From assembly GCF_019024285.1 (NCBI RefSeq), contig NZ_WMKZ01000009.1, positions 61,737-125,736 of the forward strand: a stretch of 64,000 nucleotides of DNA, given 5' to 3'. Positions 8,354 to 17,354 of this stretch are shown piece by piece; position 1 is the stretch's first letter; every line of letters starts with the position of its first letter. A model generated the notes under the pieces. The model made no database searches. It saw only the letters and a list, made by a program, of their open reading frames with translations, and was not told where the DNA came from. A program made the translations under genes and the position numbers. This DNA is from Alkalihalobacterium elongatum. Lineage in GTDB: Bacteria > Bacillota > Bacilli > Bacillales > Bacillaceae_F.

Positions 8354-9122
8354 CTATCTCAAAAATGTAGCTAAAAAAACATTTAATGAAGCCAACATTC
8401 CTCTACCTGATAAACGAGAGACTTGGGATAGTATCCAGATGGAGCTTGAAAAAGAGCAACAGATTGAGAATAGAAAAAATACTGTAAAAAAATACAGTGG
8501 GTTACTTCCTGCTGCTAGTATTCTATTTTTTGTCTTTCTATTAAGTCCAACAGGTTCTTCTGCGTTTTCAAGCATGGTTAGTATTGTTAACCAATGGAAA
8601 GACAATGTTGTGAAGTTGGTGGTTCATACTGACTCTGGCAATGAAGGCGCTGCCCTTACGCCACCTCCTGGTGAAGAGTCTTCATTTATTGCAACCGAAG
8701 AAGAAATCCTATTAGAAACACAAATTAAAGAAGTTACGCTAGATGAAGCAAAGTCTATGTTAACTTTTACTGCTGTGTTTCCACCCGATAAGATACTTTT
8801 TGATACGTATAAAATTGAAAGAGTAAGGGTTTGGACAAATTCTGAAAAAACTTCTGCTGATAAGTTGGAATTAGCTTACTCAAACGGGGAGATGTGGTTT
8901 TCTATTTTGCAGGAAAAAATCCCAGAGCACTTTATTAGGAGTATTGAATATAATCTTGATCATGCTGAAATGAAAGAAGTTATGATCGGACGCCACCCAG
9001 GCAACTTGATTGTTTCAAATAACATAGTGAACTTAGAATATGTTTTAGGGGATAATTACATTACAATTTTTGGGGGAGTTTCTGAAGAGGAAGTTTTAGA
9101 ACTAGCGAATAGATTGAAGTAG
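8328..9122 (+). CDS. membrane-anchored anti-sigma factor
   Basis: 264 residues. A cytoplasmic N-terminus (1-57) is followed by one span (about 59-80, LLPAASILFFVFLL) and an extracytoplasmic domain of about 180 residues. That domain ends in a DUF4367-like fold (VMIGRHPGNLIVSNN... GDNYITIFGGVSEEEVLELANRL). Position, overlap with the sigma gene and topology make it the cognate anti-sigma. The N-terminus lacks a zinc-binding HxxxCxxC motif. The outer domain begins with an unusual acidic/proline segment containing ALTPPP (residues 109-114), which also occurs in the facing secreted protein. Two adjacent ATGs (8328 and 8331) follow GGAGAGGG. Confidence 0.85.
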   Translation: MMNSPKWDNYLKNVAKKTFNEANIPLPDKRETWDSIQMELEKEQQIENRKNTVKKYSGLLPAASILFFVFLLSPTGSSAFSSMVSIVNQWKDNVVKLVVHTDSGNEGAALTPPPGEESSFIATEEEILLETQIKEVTLDEAKSMLTFTAVFPPDKILFDTYKIERVRVWTNSEKTSADKLELAYSNGEMWFSILQEKIPEHFIRSIEYNLDHAEMKEVMIGRHPGNLIVSNNIVNLEYVLGDNYITIFGGVSEEEVLELANRLK

Positions 9123-9147
9123 TAGATATGTATATTTTCTGTGATAA

Positions 9148-9182
9148 GCCCCAGTGTTGGTGTATATATCCACTACTGGGGC
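9148..9182. terminator. terminator between convergent genes
   Basis: GCCCCAGT (9148-9155) pairs with ACTGGGGC (9175-9182). The stem is extended by an imperfect GTTGG/CCACT, then ATTATTCTTAT follows. It probably serves both the anti-sigma gene and the facing secreted-protein gene. Confidence 0.75.
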
Positions 9183-9189
9183 ATTATTC

Positions 9190-9687
9190 TTATAATGGAA
9201 TCAATATATGACTACTGTATCTCGTTACCTGTTCAGTCGTTCTCCCTAGTCTTACATAATGATTAGTTCGTGCACGATAATAATAACCTTTCGTCACAAT
9301 ATAACTTTGTGATGCTGAAGTGAAATACCAATTATAATCAATAAAAGGCCCTTTCGATCCAATGGTAATCCATTTTGATCCATCCCATCGCTGAATTTCT
9401 AGAGTAAGTCTTAATTCATCTACAGTTCTATTTGCATACGTATTCCCAGAAACTCTAACTGTATTATTGCTCCTTGATATACTACTATATGCGTTACTAA
9501 TGAGAGTAGATGAAGAATAATAAAATAGCTGATCCTCACCTTCAACCAGATCGTATCCAATAGTGGGCGGGGGTGTTAAAGCACCAGGCTCTAACTCGTT
9601 TTCACTACCGAATGTACTAGTGCTAGTAGAAAATAATGTTAGTAGTACTATACAGAACAAAACACAAAGTTTACGAATAACCAACAT
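9190..9687 (-). CDS. secreted protein with ALTPPP N-terminus
   Basis: 165 residues. The start is set at the ATG at 9687, six nt after AAGGAGG; an upstream in-frame ATG at 9726 has no such site. A signal peptide (residues 1-26, LCVLFCIVLLTLFSTSTSTFG) is followed by an acidic linker and ALTPPP (36-41). A Ser/Thr/Tyr-rich beta domain then follows (SSTLISNAYSSISRSNNTVRV, EIQRWDGSKWITIG, SYIVTKGYYYRARTNHYV). Similar small secreted beta proteins are known in Bacillus without assigned function. It is convergent with the ECF sigma/anti-sigma pair and shares the hexapeptide with the anti-sigma, with different codons. Confidence 0.8.
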   Translation of the reverse strand: MLVIRKLCVLFCIVLLTLFSTSTSTFGSENELEPGALTPPPTIGYDLVEGEDQLFYYSSSTLISNAYSSISRSNNTVRVSGNTYANRTVDELRLTLEIQRWDGSKWITIGSKGPFIDYNWYFTSASQSYIVTKGYYYRARTNHYVRLGRTTEQVTRYSSHILIPL

Positions 9688-9864
9688 AGTATTCCTCCTT
9701 AAAGTCAATTCATATCTATTAATCAAGAAAACAATAGGTTTGTTACGGAAGTACGATCAACTTTTAGTTCAGAAATATAAAAAGATTCAATTTATTATGT
9801 AACAAATTTATGAATGTAGAGATTAGATTATATAGAAGAATGTGATGGATAAGGAGATAGACTT

Positions 9865-10122
9865 ATGAAGCTTATCATAGGTAATAACCTAAGTGACGTA
9901 ACAGTAGAGGTAGATACTATTATAAAGGGAGTAGTTAAAGGAGATATTAGAGTGTTAAGTGGTGCTAAACTTTTTCTTTATGCTGAACTCGAAGGAGATG
10001 TCTATCTTAATAAACATTCTACAATAAACATATATAACTCAGTAGAAGGTACTATTTATAATGATGGCGGAAATGTTGAAGTACAAAAACGATTTCTGAA
10101 CAGAATTAATATATTATCGTAG
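9865..10122 (+). CDS. small bactofilin-like beta-helical protein
   Basis: 85 residues with regularly spaced short hydrophobic strands (VEVDTIIKGVVKGDIRVLSG, LFLYAELEGDVYL, INIYNSVEGTIYND). This is the pattern of the left-handed beta-helix of bactofilin/polymer-forming cytoskeletal proteins, with G-D/G-T turns about every 17-20 residues. Full bactofilins have 110-180 residues, so this would be a minimal one. ATG follows AAGGAGAT. No membrane segment. The assignment is by pattern only. Confidence 0.6.
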   Translation: MKLIIGNNLSDVTVEVDTIIKGVVKGDIRVLSGAKLFLYAELEGDVYLNKHSTINIYNSVEGTIYNDGGNVEVQKRFLNRINILS

Positions 10123-10231
10123 CTAGAAGTTAATTTCTTTACATTGCCAGAAACAAAACAATACATACAATACGGAAAGGTTGGAATACTTAATACTATG
10201 AAAAACTCCAAAAGGAGGGAAAATTGTATTT

Positions 10232-10489
10232 ATGGAAAGGGAAGACTTAACGTATGTAGAAAAGCTTCAGAACTTACATATTTTAATGGAAACAAGACAA
10301 ATGCTGCAAAATAAGCTTAAAGAAATACAGAATTCGGATAGTATGAATGAAGTAATTATGGATGATTTGAGGAAAATTGAACAAGAAATCAAAGAATATA
10401 CGAGCAATTCTTCATTAGAACAGGTAGACCTCTCGATGACACATTCCTTATTTAATCCAGCAGTAATTGAAGAGTTGGATGAACAATAA
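10232..10489 (+). CDS. 85-residue coiled-coil protein of unknown function
   Basis: A charged helical protein. Residues 5-60 form a probable coiled coil (LTYVEKLQNLHILMETRQML... MDDLRKIEQEIKEY). The C-terminus SLFNPAVIEELDEQ looks like a short conserved tail. It has a strong AAAGGAGGGAAAA ribosome binding site and its own terminator. I do not recognise the family. Confidence 0.65.
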   Translation: MEREDLTYVEKLQNLHILMETRQMLQNKLKEIQNSDSMNEVIMDDLRKIEQEIKEYTSNSSLEQVDLSMTHSLFNPAVIEELDEQ

Positions 10490-10523
10490 AACCTGCGCGT
10501 ACACAAACTTATATAGATCTTAA

Positions 10524-10568
10524 AAATAGATTGTTGCAGTTACAGATCTTGCAATAATCTATTTTTTT
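10524..10568 (+). terminator. intrinsic terminator
   Basis: A 15-bp near-perfect stem (10524-10538 with 10550-10564, GTTGCA/TGCAAT core) is followed by a run of seven T. Confidence 0.85.
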
Positions 10569-10715
10569 ATAGAGGGGTATTTTAGTCGAATGAATAGTTT
10601 CTAATATCCGTCTGTTTTACTAGATATTGCTGCCTCACAGCCACTATATATGGATTACTGCATCCAGTATAATATTAGGTATAAATACCTCTAAAGAAAC
10701 TAGGAGCAGAATATC

Positions 10716-11888
10716 ATGAGTAGTTCAACGATTAATGTTTTTAATGAAATTAAAAACAATCCGTTAGGAGCAGATTTTACAGATGATGAGGTTAGCATCA
10801 TCACTAAGTTTTCAAACGTCTATATGACAGAAAAAGATGAATATATTATTCAAGAGGGCGATATTGAACAATCGTTATTTTTAATTAAAACTGGTAGTGT
10901 CGGTCTCTACAAAGAAAAGAAGGGAGAACGTTTATTAACGGTTTTAAAGGATGGAGATTTAATTGGTGGTTTCGCACAGCTTGATGGAGAGCGCTCAACA
11001 ACAGCTGTAAAAACGAGACAACCTTCGTTATTAATTAAAATTAACGTTAAAAACCTATTTAATAATCCTAATTATAAAAGTTTACAAGTAAAGTTATTAA
11101 GTAAGATGGTAAGACAGCTTTCAATTGATGTAGAGCATAAAAATGAAATAATTATTGAAAAAGAAGCGAAACAATTAAATGCATTAAAATCATACAAAGC
11201 ATTAGGGCTGCTTGCTACGAACCTATTAATTGTTTTATCAATTTATACACTTATGCTTATGTCGCTTACACACTTTGTTGATTATCACGGGGTGTCTACT
11301 TTTGTTGATGTTACGTTGTTAATTGGGTTTGCGCTTGTAATGTATGCGATCTTAAGGAAAAGTGGATATCCGTTAAAGTCATTCGGTTTAACGTTAGACA
11401 AATGGAAGATTCATGTAAAGGACGCTATTCTTCTTACGCTACCTGTTTTATTCTTTTTCCTTGTCTTAAAATGGAGCATTATTACATTCATACCAACGTT
11501 TTCACATATTGAACTATTTAATCCAACTGCTGCGTTTGCTGAAATAGGCTTTAGTTTCTCTATCTTTCTCATAACCATTATCGTATACATTTTATTTTCG
11601 GTCGTTCAAGAATTTATTGCGAGAGCTGGCCTGCAATCGGCCTTTTATCGATTTTTACCAGGATCAAAAGGAAATCATCTAAAATCAGTTATTCTATCAA
11701 ATTTACTTTTTGCAATGGCTCATTCTCATATTGGGACGTTATTTGCACTCTCGGCTTTTATTCCAGGTTTATTTTGGGGTTGGATGTTTGCGCGGCAAAA
11801 GTCATTTGTCGGTGTTTGCGTCTCACATATGTTAATAGGAATATGGGTTATCTTTATATTAGGGTTCACAGAATTCATTATTAATTAA
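10716..11888 (+). CDS. cNMP-binding domain fused to CPBP-family intramembrane protease
   Basis: 390 residues. Residues about 15-140 form a CAP-type cyclic-nucleotide-binding domain (EDEYIIQEGDIEQSLFLIKTGSVGLYK, then GDLIGGFAQLDGERSTTAVKT). A short coiled linker follows. Residues about 165-388 form six to eight spans with CPBP/Abi motifs: QEFIAR (about 299-304, first Glu of EExxxR replaced by Gln), FAMAH (331-335) and a late CVSHMLIG. CPBP proteins include the eukaryotic CAAX protease Rce1 and bacterial immunity or peptide-processing proteases. The fusion suggests proteolysis gated by a nucleotide ligand. ATG follows AGGAG. Monocistronic. Confidence 0.82.
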   Translation: MSSSTINVFNEIKNNPLGADFTDDEVSIITKFSNVYMTEKDEYIIQEGDIEQSLFLIKTGSVGLYKEKKGERLLTVLKDGDLIGGFAQLDGERSTTAVKTRQPSLLIKINVKNLFNNPNYKSLQVKLLSKMVRQLSIDVEHKNEIIIEKEAKQLNALKSYKALGLLATNLLIVLSIYTLMLMSLTHFVDYHGVSTFVDVTLLIGFALVMYAILRKSGYPLKSFGLTLDKWKIHVKDAILLTLPVLFFFLVLKWSIITFIPTFSHIELFNPTAAFAEIGFSFSIFLITIIVYILFSVVQEFIARAGLQSAFYRFLPGSKGNHLKSVILSNLLFAMAHSHIGTLFALSAFIPGLFWGWMFARQKSFVGVCVSHMLIGIWVIFILGFTEFIIN

Positions 11889-11898
11889 ATGGGGCAAA

Positions 11899-11985
11899 AC
11901 TTCGTGTAGGCCAGAGGAACAACGGTTCAACTAATTTTCAGTGGGGATGAGTAAAATCCCCACTGAAAAAAGTTTCACTTTATCA
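11899..11985. repeat. dispersed repeat with embedded 14-bp hairpin
   Basis: The stretch from CTTCGTG to GGTTCAACTAATT (about 11900-11934) closely matches part of 34703-34752. It is followed by a perfect 14-bp stem (TTTTCAGTGGGGAT/ATCCCCACTGAAAA, 11935-11969). It lies between convergent genes and may also terminate both transcripts. I take it as a copy of a Bacillaceae intergenic repeat family. Confidence 0.6.
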
Positions 11986-11992
11986 ACCTTGG

Positions 11993-13078
11993 CTAGTTCA
12001 TTGACTCTGTTTCTGTATAGGTCGAACTGCTCTTAAACTTCGCTCTTACTAAATAGATGAAAGGAAGTAAAACGATCACACTTGTTAATGTGTAATACAC
12101 AAGCATCATATCTAACATGATTTTATCTTTGTAAAAGTAAAGTGAAAGTAAATAAACGATTAGTACAGAACCAAGTATAGATAGTTTTGGTGCTTTTTCT
12201 ATTAGAGCAGGCGACAGACATTTTAATAAAGCAACGACGTAGTAGCCTGTTCTAATAAAACAACCGAAGGTCATGAGCGATAAACCATAAACATCAAAAC
12301 GGTCAATAAACCCTAATGACACCATCCGGACGGAACTTAAAGCAGGGTGTGTTAGAGCTTGAGACTGTTCTAGTCCAAAGACAGAGATGGTCCCAGCCCC
12401 TGTACTAACGATGAGCAGGACGTTTATGAGAACGGAAATGAGAAGAATATTTAACATCACTTTTGATTCGCTTTTTCGAAAATTAAACACAGCTAAACTA
12501 AAAATTTCCGCCCACATAGCTGTAATAATAAACACACCCCAAAAAACAGGCGTAAAACCATACTCTAAAATAGGAAGAAGGTGCTGCCAAGTTCGTTGGT
12601 CACTTAACATTAGGGAAATCGTGTGTCCGCTTATCATAATGATGATCGTTAAAACACCAGCACACCAGGCAATAATCTTTATGCCTTTCATCACACTGTA
12701 AAAAATTAGAGCACTAAACAATATACCGAAAAACCAAGAGGGAGTCTCTTCAAAAAAACCAATATGCAACATTTCCGATAAACCACTAACTGTTAAGCTT
12801 GCAAGAAATAGAAAGTAGACAAACCAAATGAACAGAAGAACAGGACCAAGGACATTTCCAAACAATTTCATTGTTCTTTCAAAAAAGGAAAGCTTCGGTT
12901 CAATGTTCATTAACTTCCATGTTAAATATGCAAATAAAAAGCCTATTGGTGCTGACAGAATTGCAGCAACCCATACATCCCTTCCAGAAATATCCCATAG
13001 CATGGGGAGGAGTAGGACATGGGCCATAATCGGTAAACTCATAAATAGGAAAAAAAATACTGCTCGTCGTTGAAGCAT
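11993..13078 (-). CDS. germinant receptor permease subunit (GerAB/GerKB family)
   Basis: A 361-residue integral membrane protein with about 10 spans, typical of the spore germination permease subunit of the APC-superfamily fold that senses the germinant in the spore inner membrane. It is third and last in a minus-strand operon ordered A-C-B, 15 nt after the C gene. The start ATG at 13078 follows GAAGGTGATC. The C-terminus (residues about 335-361) is a short polar tail. Length fits the family (about 360-370). Confidence 0.92.
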   Translation of the reverse strand: MLQRRAVFFFLFMSLPIMAHVLLLPMLWDISGRDVWVAAILSAPIGFLFAYLTWKLMNIEPKLSFFERTMKLFGNVLGPVLLFIWFVYFLFLASLTVSGLSEMLHIGFFEETPSWFFGILFSALIFYSVMKGIKIIAWCAGVLTIIIMISGHTISLMLSDQRTWQHLLPILEYGFTPVFWGVFIITAMWAEIFSLAVFNFRKSESKVMLNILLISVLINVLLIVSTGAGTISVFGLEQSQALTHPALSSVRMVSLGFIDRFDVYGLSLMTFGCFIRTGYYVVALLKCLSPALIEKAPKLSILGSVLIVYLLSLYFYKDKIMLDMMLVYYTLTSVIVLLPFIYLVRAKFKSSSTYTETESMN

Positions 13079-13093
13079 GGGTCATGATCACCT

Positions 13094-14266
13094 TCAATTC
13101 TTAATCCAAGGAAGCTGAAATCGCTTGGGTGGACCTTGATTTGGTTCTCTGTTGGTGTTCTCTATCAAATTAAAGTTTTCAATATTCGTCTCCACTGTAA
13201 TGTTTACTTTTGCTGTTTTAAAAGCGGTATCCCAATCGTCTTGTACTTGTTTCCAATATGTTGGTTGTTGGCGGCGCACTTCTGTGCCAAATCCGAGTAT
13301 GTCTGTTACAGGCTCTTCTCTCATTTTGGCTAGTAGTTTTTCCATTCTGGCTAAGAGCTCCTTTGAATACGCTTGTTTAATTCTTTCAAACATTTGCGCG
13401 TCTAATTCAGCACTCGAATGCCATTCATTTATATTTGCGTCTGTGTTAACAGAAACATCGATAATCAATTCATTATTTTGCAGCCTAGGTTTAATTGAAG
13501 TTTCAGCTCGTAACCGCTCCAAAGCAAACCAGTCCTCACTACCAGGAACTTGCATTGTAAAAGTATCATTGCCAGCTTCATTACGATAATAACGAAGAGC
13601 ATCGGCTAATATATCATCGATATCCTTTACATAAACCCCCTCTTTTAAAATAGCTGTCCCATCAAAATCAATATGCGGTTCATTTTGAGCTTCGTCGGAA
13701 TGTTTCTTTAGTCGAATAACATAAGCACAACGACCTGGTTCATAACTCATTTCCATAAATTCTTTTAGAGTAGTTGTTATGACTCTTTGATGACTATCTT
13801 CAGCTGCTTCTATTCCATTGGCTAAACTTATCCCTGAAAGAGGGTCTACTGGAGATGGTAACGCAAGTAAAGTCGCTGGTTGATCAGCGATAAATAAATA
13901 ACTGGTCAGCCGAAACATTTGATCACGATAAATAATATCGAGGGCAGGAAATATTCCTTCTTTGGCAATGTCGGTACTGACTACAAAAGTCTGGGCATGG
14001 GATAAAAAAATTCTTCTATGAACCCCTTTAATAGCCGCACGTAAGGATTGATGAGCTGATAAACCTTCAGAAGCAATCATAATATGGGCATCAGTTGCTC
14101 CTTGTTCCAATTTTACAGGTTGAAGAAATTGAAGCTTTGGTGTAAATTGATTTCCCTCTCTTTCGATGGCGACTGCAGCAACGAATGCAGATTCACCAAG
14201 TTCTTTTGAACTCCAACAACCTGTAAGTAGACTACAAAGTATTAAGCTTATGAGAGCTTTTTTCAT
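13094..14266 (-). CDS. germinant receptor lipoprotein subunit (Ger(x)C family)
   Basis: 390 residues with a lipoprotein signal peptide, LILCSLLTGCW, giving lipidated Cys17. A GerC-type N-domain follows (ELGESAFVAAVAIEREG) and a C-terminal domain ends in PKRFQLPWIKN. It anchors the receptor on the outer face of the spore inner membrane. ATG overlaps the A-subunit stop codon by 4 nt, so the two are translationally coupled. Confidence 0.93.
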   Translation of the reverse strand: MKKALISLILCSLLTGCWSSKELGESAFVAAVAIEREGNQFTPKLQFLQPVKLEQGATDAHIMIASEGLSAHQSLRAAIKGVHRRIFLSHAQTFVVSTDIAKEGIFPALDIIYRDQMFRLTSYLFIADQPATLLALPSPVDPLSGISLANGIEAAEDSHQRVITTTLKEFMEMSYEPGRCAYVIRLKKHSDEAQNEPHIDFDGTAILKEGVYVKDIDDILADALRYYRNEAGNDTFTMQVPGSEDWFALERLRAETSIKPRLQNNELIIDVSVNTDANINEWHSSAELDAQMFERIKQAYSKELLARMEKLLAKMREEPVTDILGFGTEVRRQQPTYWKQVQDDWDTAFKTAKVNITVETNIENFNLIENTNREPNQGPPKRFQLPWIKN

Positions 14267-15816
14267 AGTTGCTCATCCTCAGGTTCAAATCGATATTTTT
14301 TAGGATCTTTTTGTATCGGTATAGTCTTTGCCCGTGTATCTTTATAAAAATTAGGATGTAGACGAACAAATACATCACGCCAATCATTAAATACAGCTGG
14401 TGAGATCGGAGAAAGGTAAGGAATTCCAGCTGATTTAATACTACTTAAATGAACGAGTAGAACGAGGTTTGATAATATTAATCCATACAAGCCAATAACT
14501 GAAGCGGGTACGATAAATAAAAATCGTAAAATGGCTGAACTATCGCTCAATGGAGTTACAACAAATGAGGTAATTCCTGTAATCCCGATAATTATTATCG
14601 TTGGTGTTCCGACTACTCCCGCTTGAACCGCTGCATCGCCTAAAATTAAGGCACCGACAATTGACATAGCTTGACCGATTGCTTGTGGCATACGAACTCC
14701 AGCTTCACGTAAAATTTCAAAGACGATAAGCATCATTACGAGTTCCATGACTAGAGGAAAGGGAACGCCTTCTCTTGCTGCGGCAATACTAGCAAGTAGT
14801 TCTGTTGGTATCATTTCTTTATGAAAGTTTTGCGTCGCCACATATAAAGCTGGAAAATTGATTGAAATTCCAAAGGATAGAAAACGAACAATTCTTACTA
14901 ACGAGCTATAGTATTGCCTCGAATAATAATCTTCAGCAGTTTGAAAAGCCTCAACAAATAAATAAGGGATGGTTAACGCAATCGGTGTTCCATCTACCAG
15001 AATTCCAATACGGCCTTCTAAAATTTTTGCTGCTAGTTTATCAGGCTTTTCTGTATTACCAATAGTAGGGAAGATAGAATTAGGATCATCTTCAATGAAT
15101 TCTTCAATATAGCCGGATTCAAGAATCGTGTCATGCTCTATTTTGTTAATTCGCTTTTTTATTTCTTCCAATAAACGAGGAGAAGCCAGATCGTGCATGT
15201 ACACTAGGCAAACTTTTGTATTTGTAGCTGCTCCAATAGTGATCACTTCAAATCGAAGGTTAGGGTTGACAATTTTTCGACGTATAAGAGTTAAACTCGC
15301 ACCTAACGATTCATTAAATCCTTCACGAGGTCCACGAACTGTCGCTTCTGTTTCAGGTTCGTCAATTGAGCGCATTTCCCACGCTGAAATTGCTAACTTA
15401 ATTGCCTCTGTTTGGCCTTCTAATAGAAAAATGCTATTCCCTGAAAGGAGCTCTTTAATTAAGATATTTAAGTCTTTTAACCTGCTAATTGGTAATATTT
15501 GTAATGCTGTCTGTTCGAGTTGGTCGAGAGTTTCGATGTTTTCGTCACTTTGTAGTAAAGGAGTTAAAAAAAACTCATTAAGTAAGTTTTCGTCTACAAT
15601 TCCGTCAATAAATAAAATCGCACCTTTAAGCCTGGATTGTGGTATAACCACTTCCCGGATGACTAAGTCAGGAGCATTCCCTAAAGCAGATTTAATATAT
15701 TCTACGTTTTTATAAAGGTTTTTCTCAATTGACTTTTTTTCTAAAGTAACATCAGAGGATTTTGGCTCAACGTTTTGTGACCTCCTGACTTTCTTCAAAA
15801 AGGAAAACAGACTCAT
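14263..15816 (-). CDS. germinant receptor GerA-family subunit
   Basis: 517 residues from the ATG at 15816, chosen because AAAGGTGG lies 8 nt upstream; a start seven codons earlier lacks it. The N-terminal soluble half carries the family motifs (LFIDGIVDE, PREGFNESLGASLTLIRRKI, RIGILVDGTPIALTIPYLFVE). The C-terminal half has four to five spans (FVIGGALILGD-type region, then SDSSAILRFLF). It is first in the A-C-B operon. With the other two subunits it forms a complete receptor, probably made in the forespore; I could not identify a sigma-G promoter with confidence. Confidence 0.94.
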   Translation of the reverse strand: MSLFSFLKKVRRSQNVEPKSSDVTLEKKSIEKNLYKNVEYIKSALGNAPDLVIREVVIPQSRLKGAILFIDGIVDENLLNEFFLTPLLQSDENIETLDQLEQTALQILPISRLKDLNILIKELLSGNSIFLLEGQTEAIKLAISAWEMRSIDEPETEATVRGPREGFNESLGASLTLIRRKIVNPNLRFEVITIGAATNTKVCLVYMHDLASPRLLEEIKKRINKIEHDTILESGYIEEFIEDDPNSIFPTIGNTEKPDKLAAKILEGRIGILVDGTPIALTIPYLFVEAFQTAEDYYSRQYYSSLVRIVRFLSFGISINFPALYVATQNFHKEMIPTELLASIAAAREGVPFPLVMELVMMLIVFEILREAGVRMPQAIGQAMSIVGALILGDAAVQAGVVGTPTIIIIGITGITSFVVTPLSDSSAILRFLFIVPASVIGLYGLILSNLVLLVHLSSIKSAGIPYLSPISPAVFNDWRDVFVRLHPNFYKDTRAKTIPIQKDPKKYRFEPEDEQL

Positions 15817-16032
15817 GTTGATTTCCACCTTTATCATTCAGTCTACTTTAATACAAAAAGTAGGTTACCTCACTTGTCGTAAGTTTATCCATTTTATAGC
15901 AAATTTCTTTTATTATAAAAATATTTATAAAACCAAAAAAATGGCTGACATAATAGTCACCCACTTTTTTTATATTATTGGACATTTACCAAACGTATAG
16001 GACTTTGATTTTCTGATCACCAACCTATATGC

Positions 16033-16368
16033 TTAACCATTAATTGAATCTCTAATCGTATTTATACTGTCTTTAATAGTTGCTGTAAGTTGTTGTATTC
16101 CTTCATTAATAGAATTTAATACATTATTTTGTTCATTAATTGTTTCTGTTTGTTCTTGGATCACTTGATTTGTATTTCCAATTTCATCAATTAGCGAAGA
16201 GAAACCGAAAAACAAAACACCGATTCCGAGTAAGGCAACTAGCAGCCAGAGCCAACCTTGATTGTACCAAGGTTTACTATTCTTTTCTTGATTAGGTGAT
16301 GAATGGTGCTCGTTTGGCAAATGATAATTTTCTTGATTTTGGCTCTGTCTTTTTGATTGACGACCCAT
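16033..16368 (-). CDS. 111-residue single-span membrane protein with coiled-coil tail
   Basis: The N-terminus (1-35) is polar and rich in Gln/Asn/Ser/Lys. Residues about 38-60 form one span (WLWLLVALLGIGVLFFGFSSLI). Residues 62-111 form a heptad-like helix with repeated Ile/Leu (TINEQNNVLNSINEGIQQLTATIKDSINTIRDSING). ATG follows GGAGGGAC. Function unknown. The architecture suggests a membrane-tethered oligomer. Confidence 0.65.
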   Translation of the reverse strand: MGRQSKRQSQNQENYHLPNEHHSSPNQEKNSKPWYNQGWLWLLVALLGIGVLFFGFSSLIDEIGNTNQVIQEQTETINEQNNVLNSINEGIQQLTATIKDSINTIRDSING

Positions 16369-16469
16369 ATTTGTCCCTCCGTTTCAAGACCAATTTTTTT
16401 TGGCCGAAGTATCCTACGATCCTCGTCGTTAATAGATACGAGTGGGGGGCGTTAGAAAAAGTAGATAGT

Positions 16470-16498
16470 CAATCAGTAGGAAAGCTTCCTACTGATTG
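16470..16498 (-). terminator. hairpin after the acidic lipoprotein gene
   Basis: A perfect 13-bp inverted repeat (CAATCAGTAGGAA/TTCCTACTGATTG) around AGC lies about 25 nt beyond the lipoprotein stop codon on the minus strand. Confidence 0.75.
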
Positions 16499-16522
16499 GT
16501 TATAGGTTATTGCATTTAGAAA

Positions 16523-16834
16523 TTAAGCTTCATCTTCCATTGCGTCGTCTTCTTCACTTTCAAACTCAAATGAATCCTCTTCTTCTTCACCCATATCTAA
16601 ATCGGATTCTAGGTTATCTGATTCGTCTTCTATACCACCAAAGTCTTCTGTACCTTCATCCATGCCTTCATCCAATGCAGGCTCTTCATCAAAACCGCCC
16701 ATGTCACCTTCTGTTTCAGTTCCAAAGTCTGGTTCTTCATTCATTGTCGGATCATCTAAATCTTGATCTCCACAAGCTGCTAAAACTCCTACCGCAAGAA
16801 TAGTTGATGCTGCTGTTAAAAATAGCTTTTTCAT
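16523..16834 (-). CDS. highly acidic small lipoprotein
   Basis: 103 residues. The signal peptide ends in a lipobox (LAAC), so Cys21 would be lipidated and the rest would sit outside the membrane. The mature part is almost entirely Asp/Glu/Gly/Ser/Met with no Lys or Arg, so it is intrinsically disordered and strongly negative. ATG follows AGGAGG. Such acidic tethers may bind cations or act as spacers; this is speculative and no named family is evident. Confidence 0.72.
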   Translation of the reverse strand: MKKLFLTAASTILAVGVLAACGDQDLDDPTMNEEPDFGTETEGDMGGFDEEPALDEGMDEGTEDFGGIEDESDNLESDLDMGEEEEDSFEFESEEDDAMEDEA

Positions 16835-17221
16835 TTTGAAAAAACCTCCTCATGGAATTTGAATTTCTGTTTACAATTGCCATCTTACGCAGGATGAATA
16901 GCTTTGTATAGTGAATCCATGACTTTAACATTTCTCTTTTAGACTTTTACAACTTTTGCGATGTTACTAGATTATTTTTTTAGAAGTGTTTGTTATTTTG
17001 CGAGAATAATTGAGAATGAACTTATTAGAATAAAATGCGCATTTTCCCGAGGTGATTAAGCAGTTATTTCATAGGTGTGTAATAAAGCCCTTTCTCTCGG
17101 TATTTTTTACTCATGCGTATTATGGGTTTCAATGATATTCTTGGTATAACAGATAGAACTTTGCACTTAGAGTAAAGTGGCTCTATATTTTGCGTTTTTT
17201 TTACAAACGTTGTCGTTAAAT

Positions 17222-17238
17222 TGAAACATGACTGAAAC
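17222..17238 (+). promoter_or_regulatory. 11-bp-period direct repeat (possible OmpR-family regulator site)
   Basis: TGAAAC occurs at 17222-17227 and again at 17233-17238, a 5-nt spacer and one helical turn. This is the layout bound by WalR/PhoP-type response regulators (WalR consensus TGTWAH-N5-TGTWAH). The stretch 16835-17354 is otherwise AT-rich with no gene I can support. Confidence 0.25.
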
Positions 17239-17354
17239 CTTTGTAATAAAAACCTTTGCTACTATTAAGGAAAGAATGGTAAAAGTTTGAATGATGTTGA
17301 CCGAAGAGATTTGCAAATTCATTCTCTTAAAAAAACATACTTGGGGGAAAAGAC

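Noticed and set aside
13152..13589. 145-codon frame opposite the GerC-type gene
   Set aside because: Antisense shadow of a well-supported gene, with no ribosome site or coherent protein pattern.
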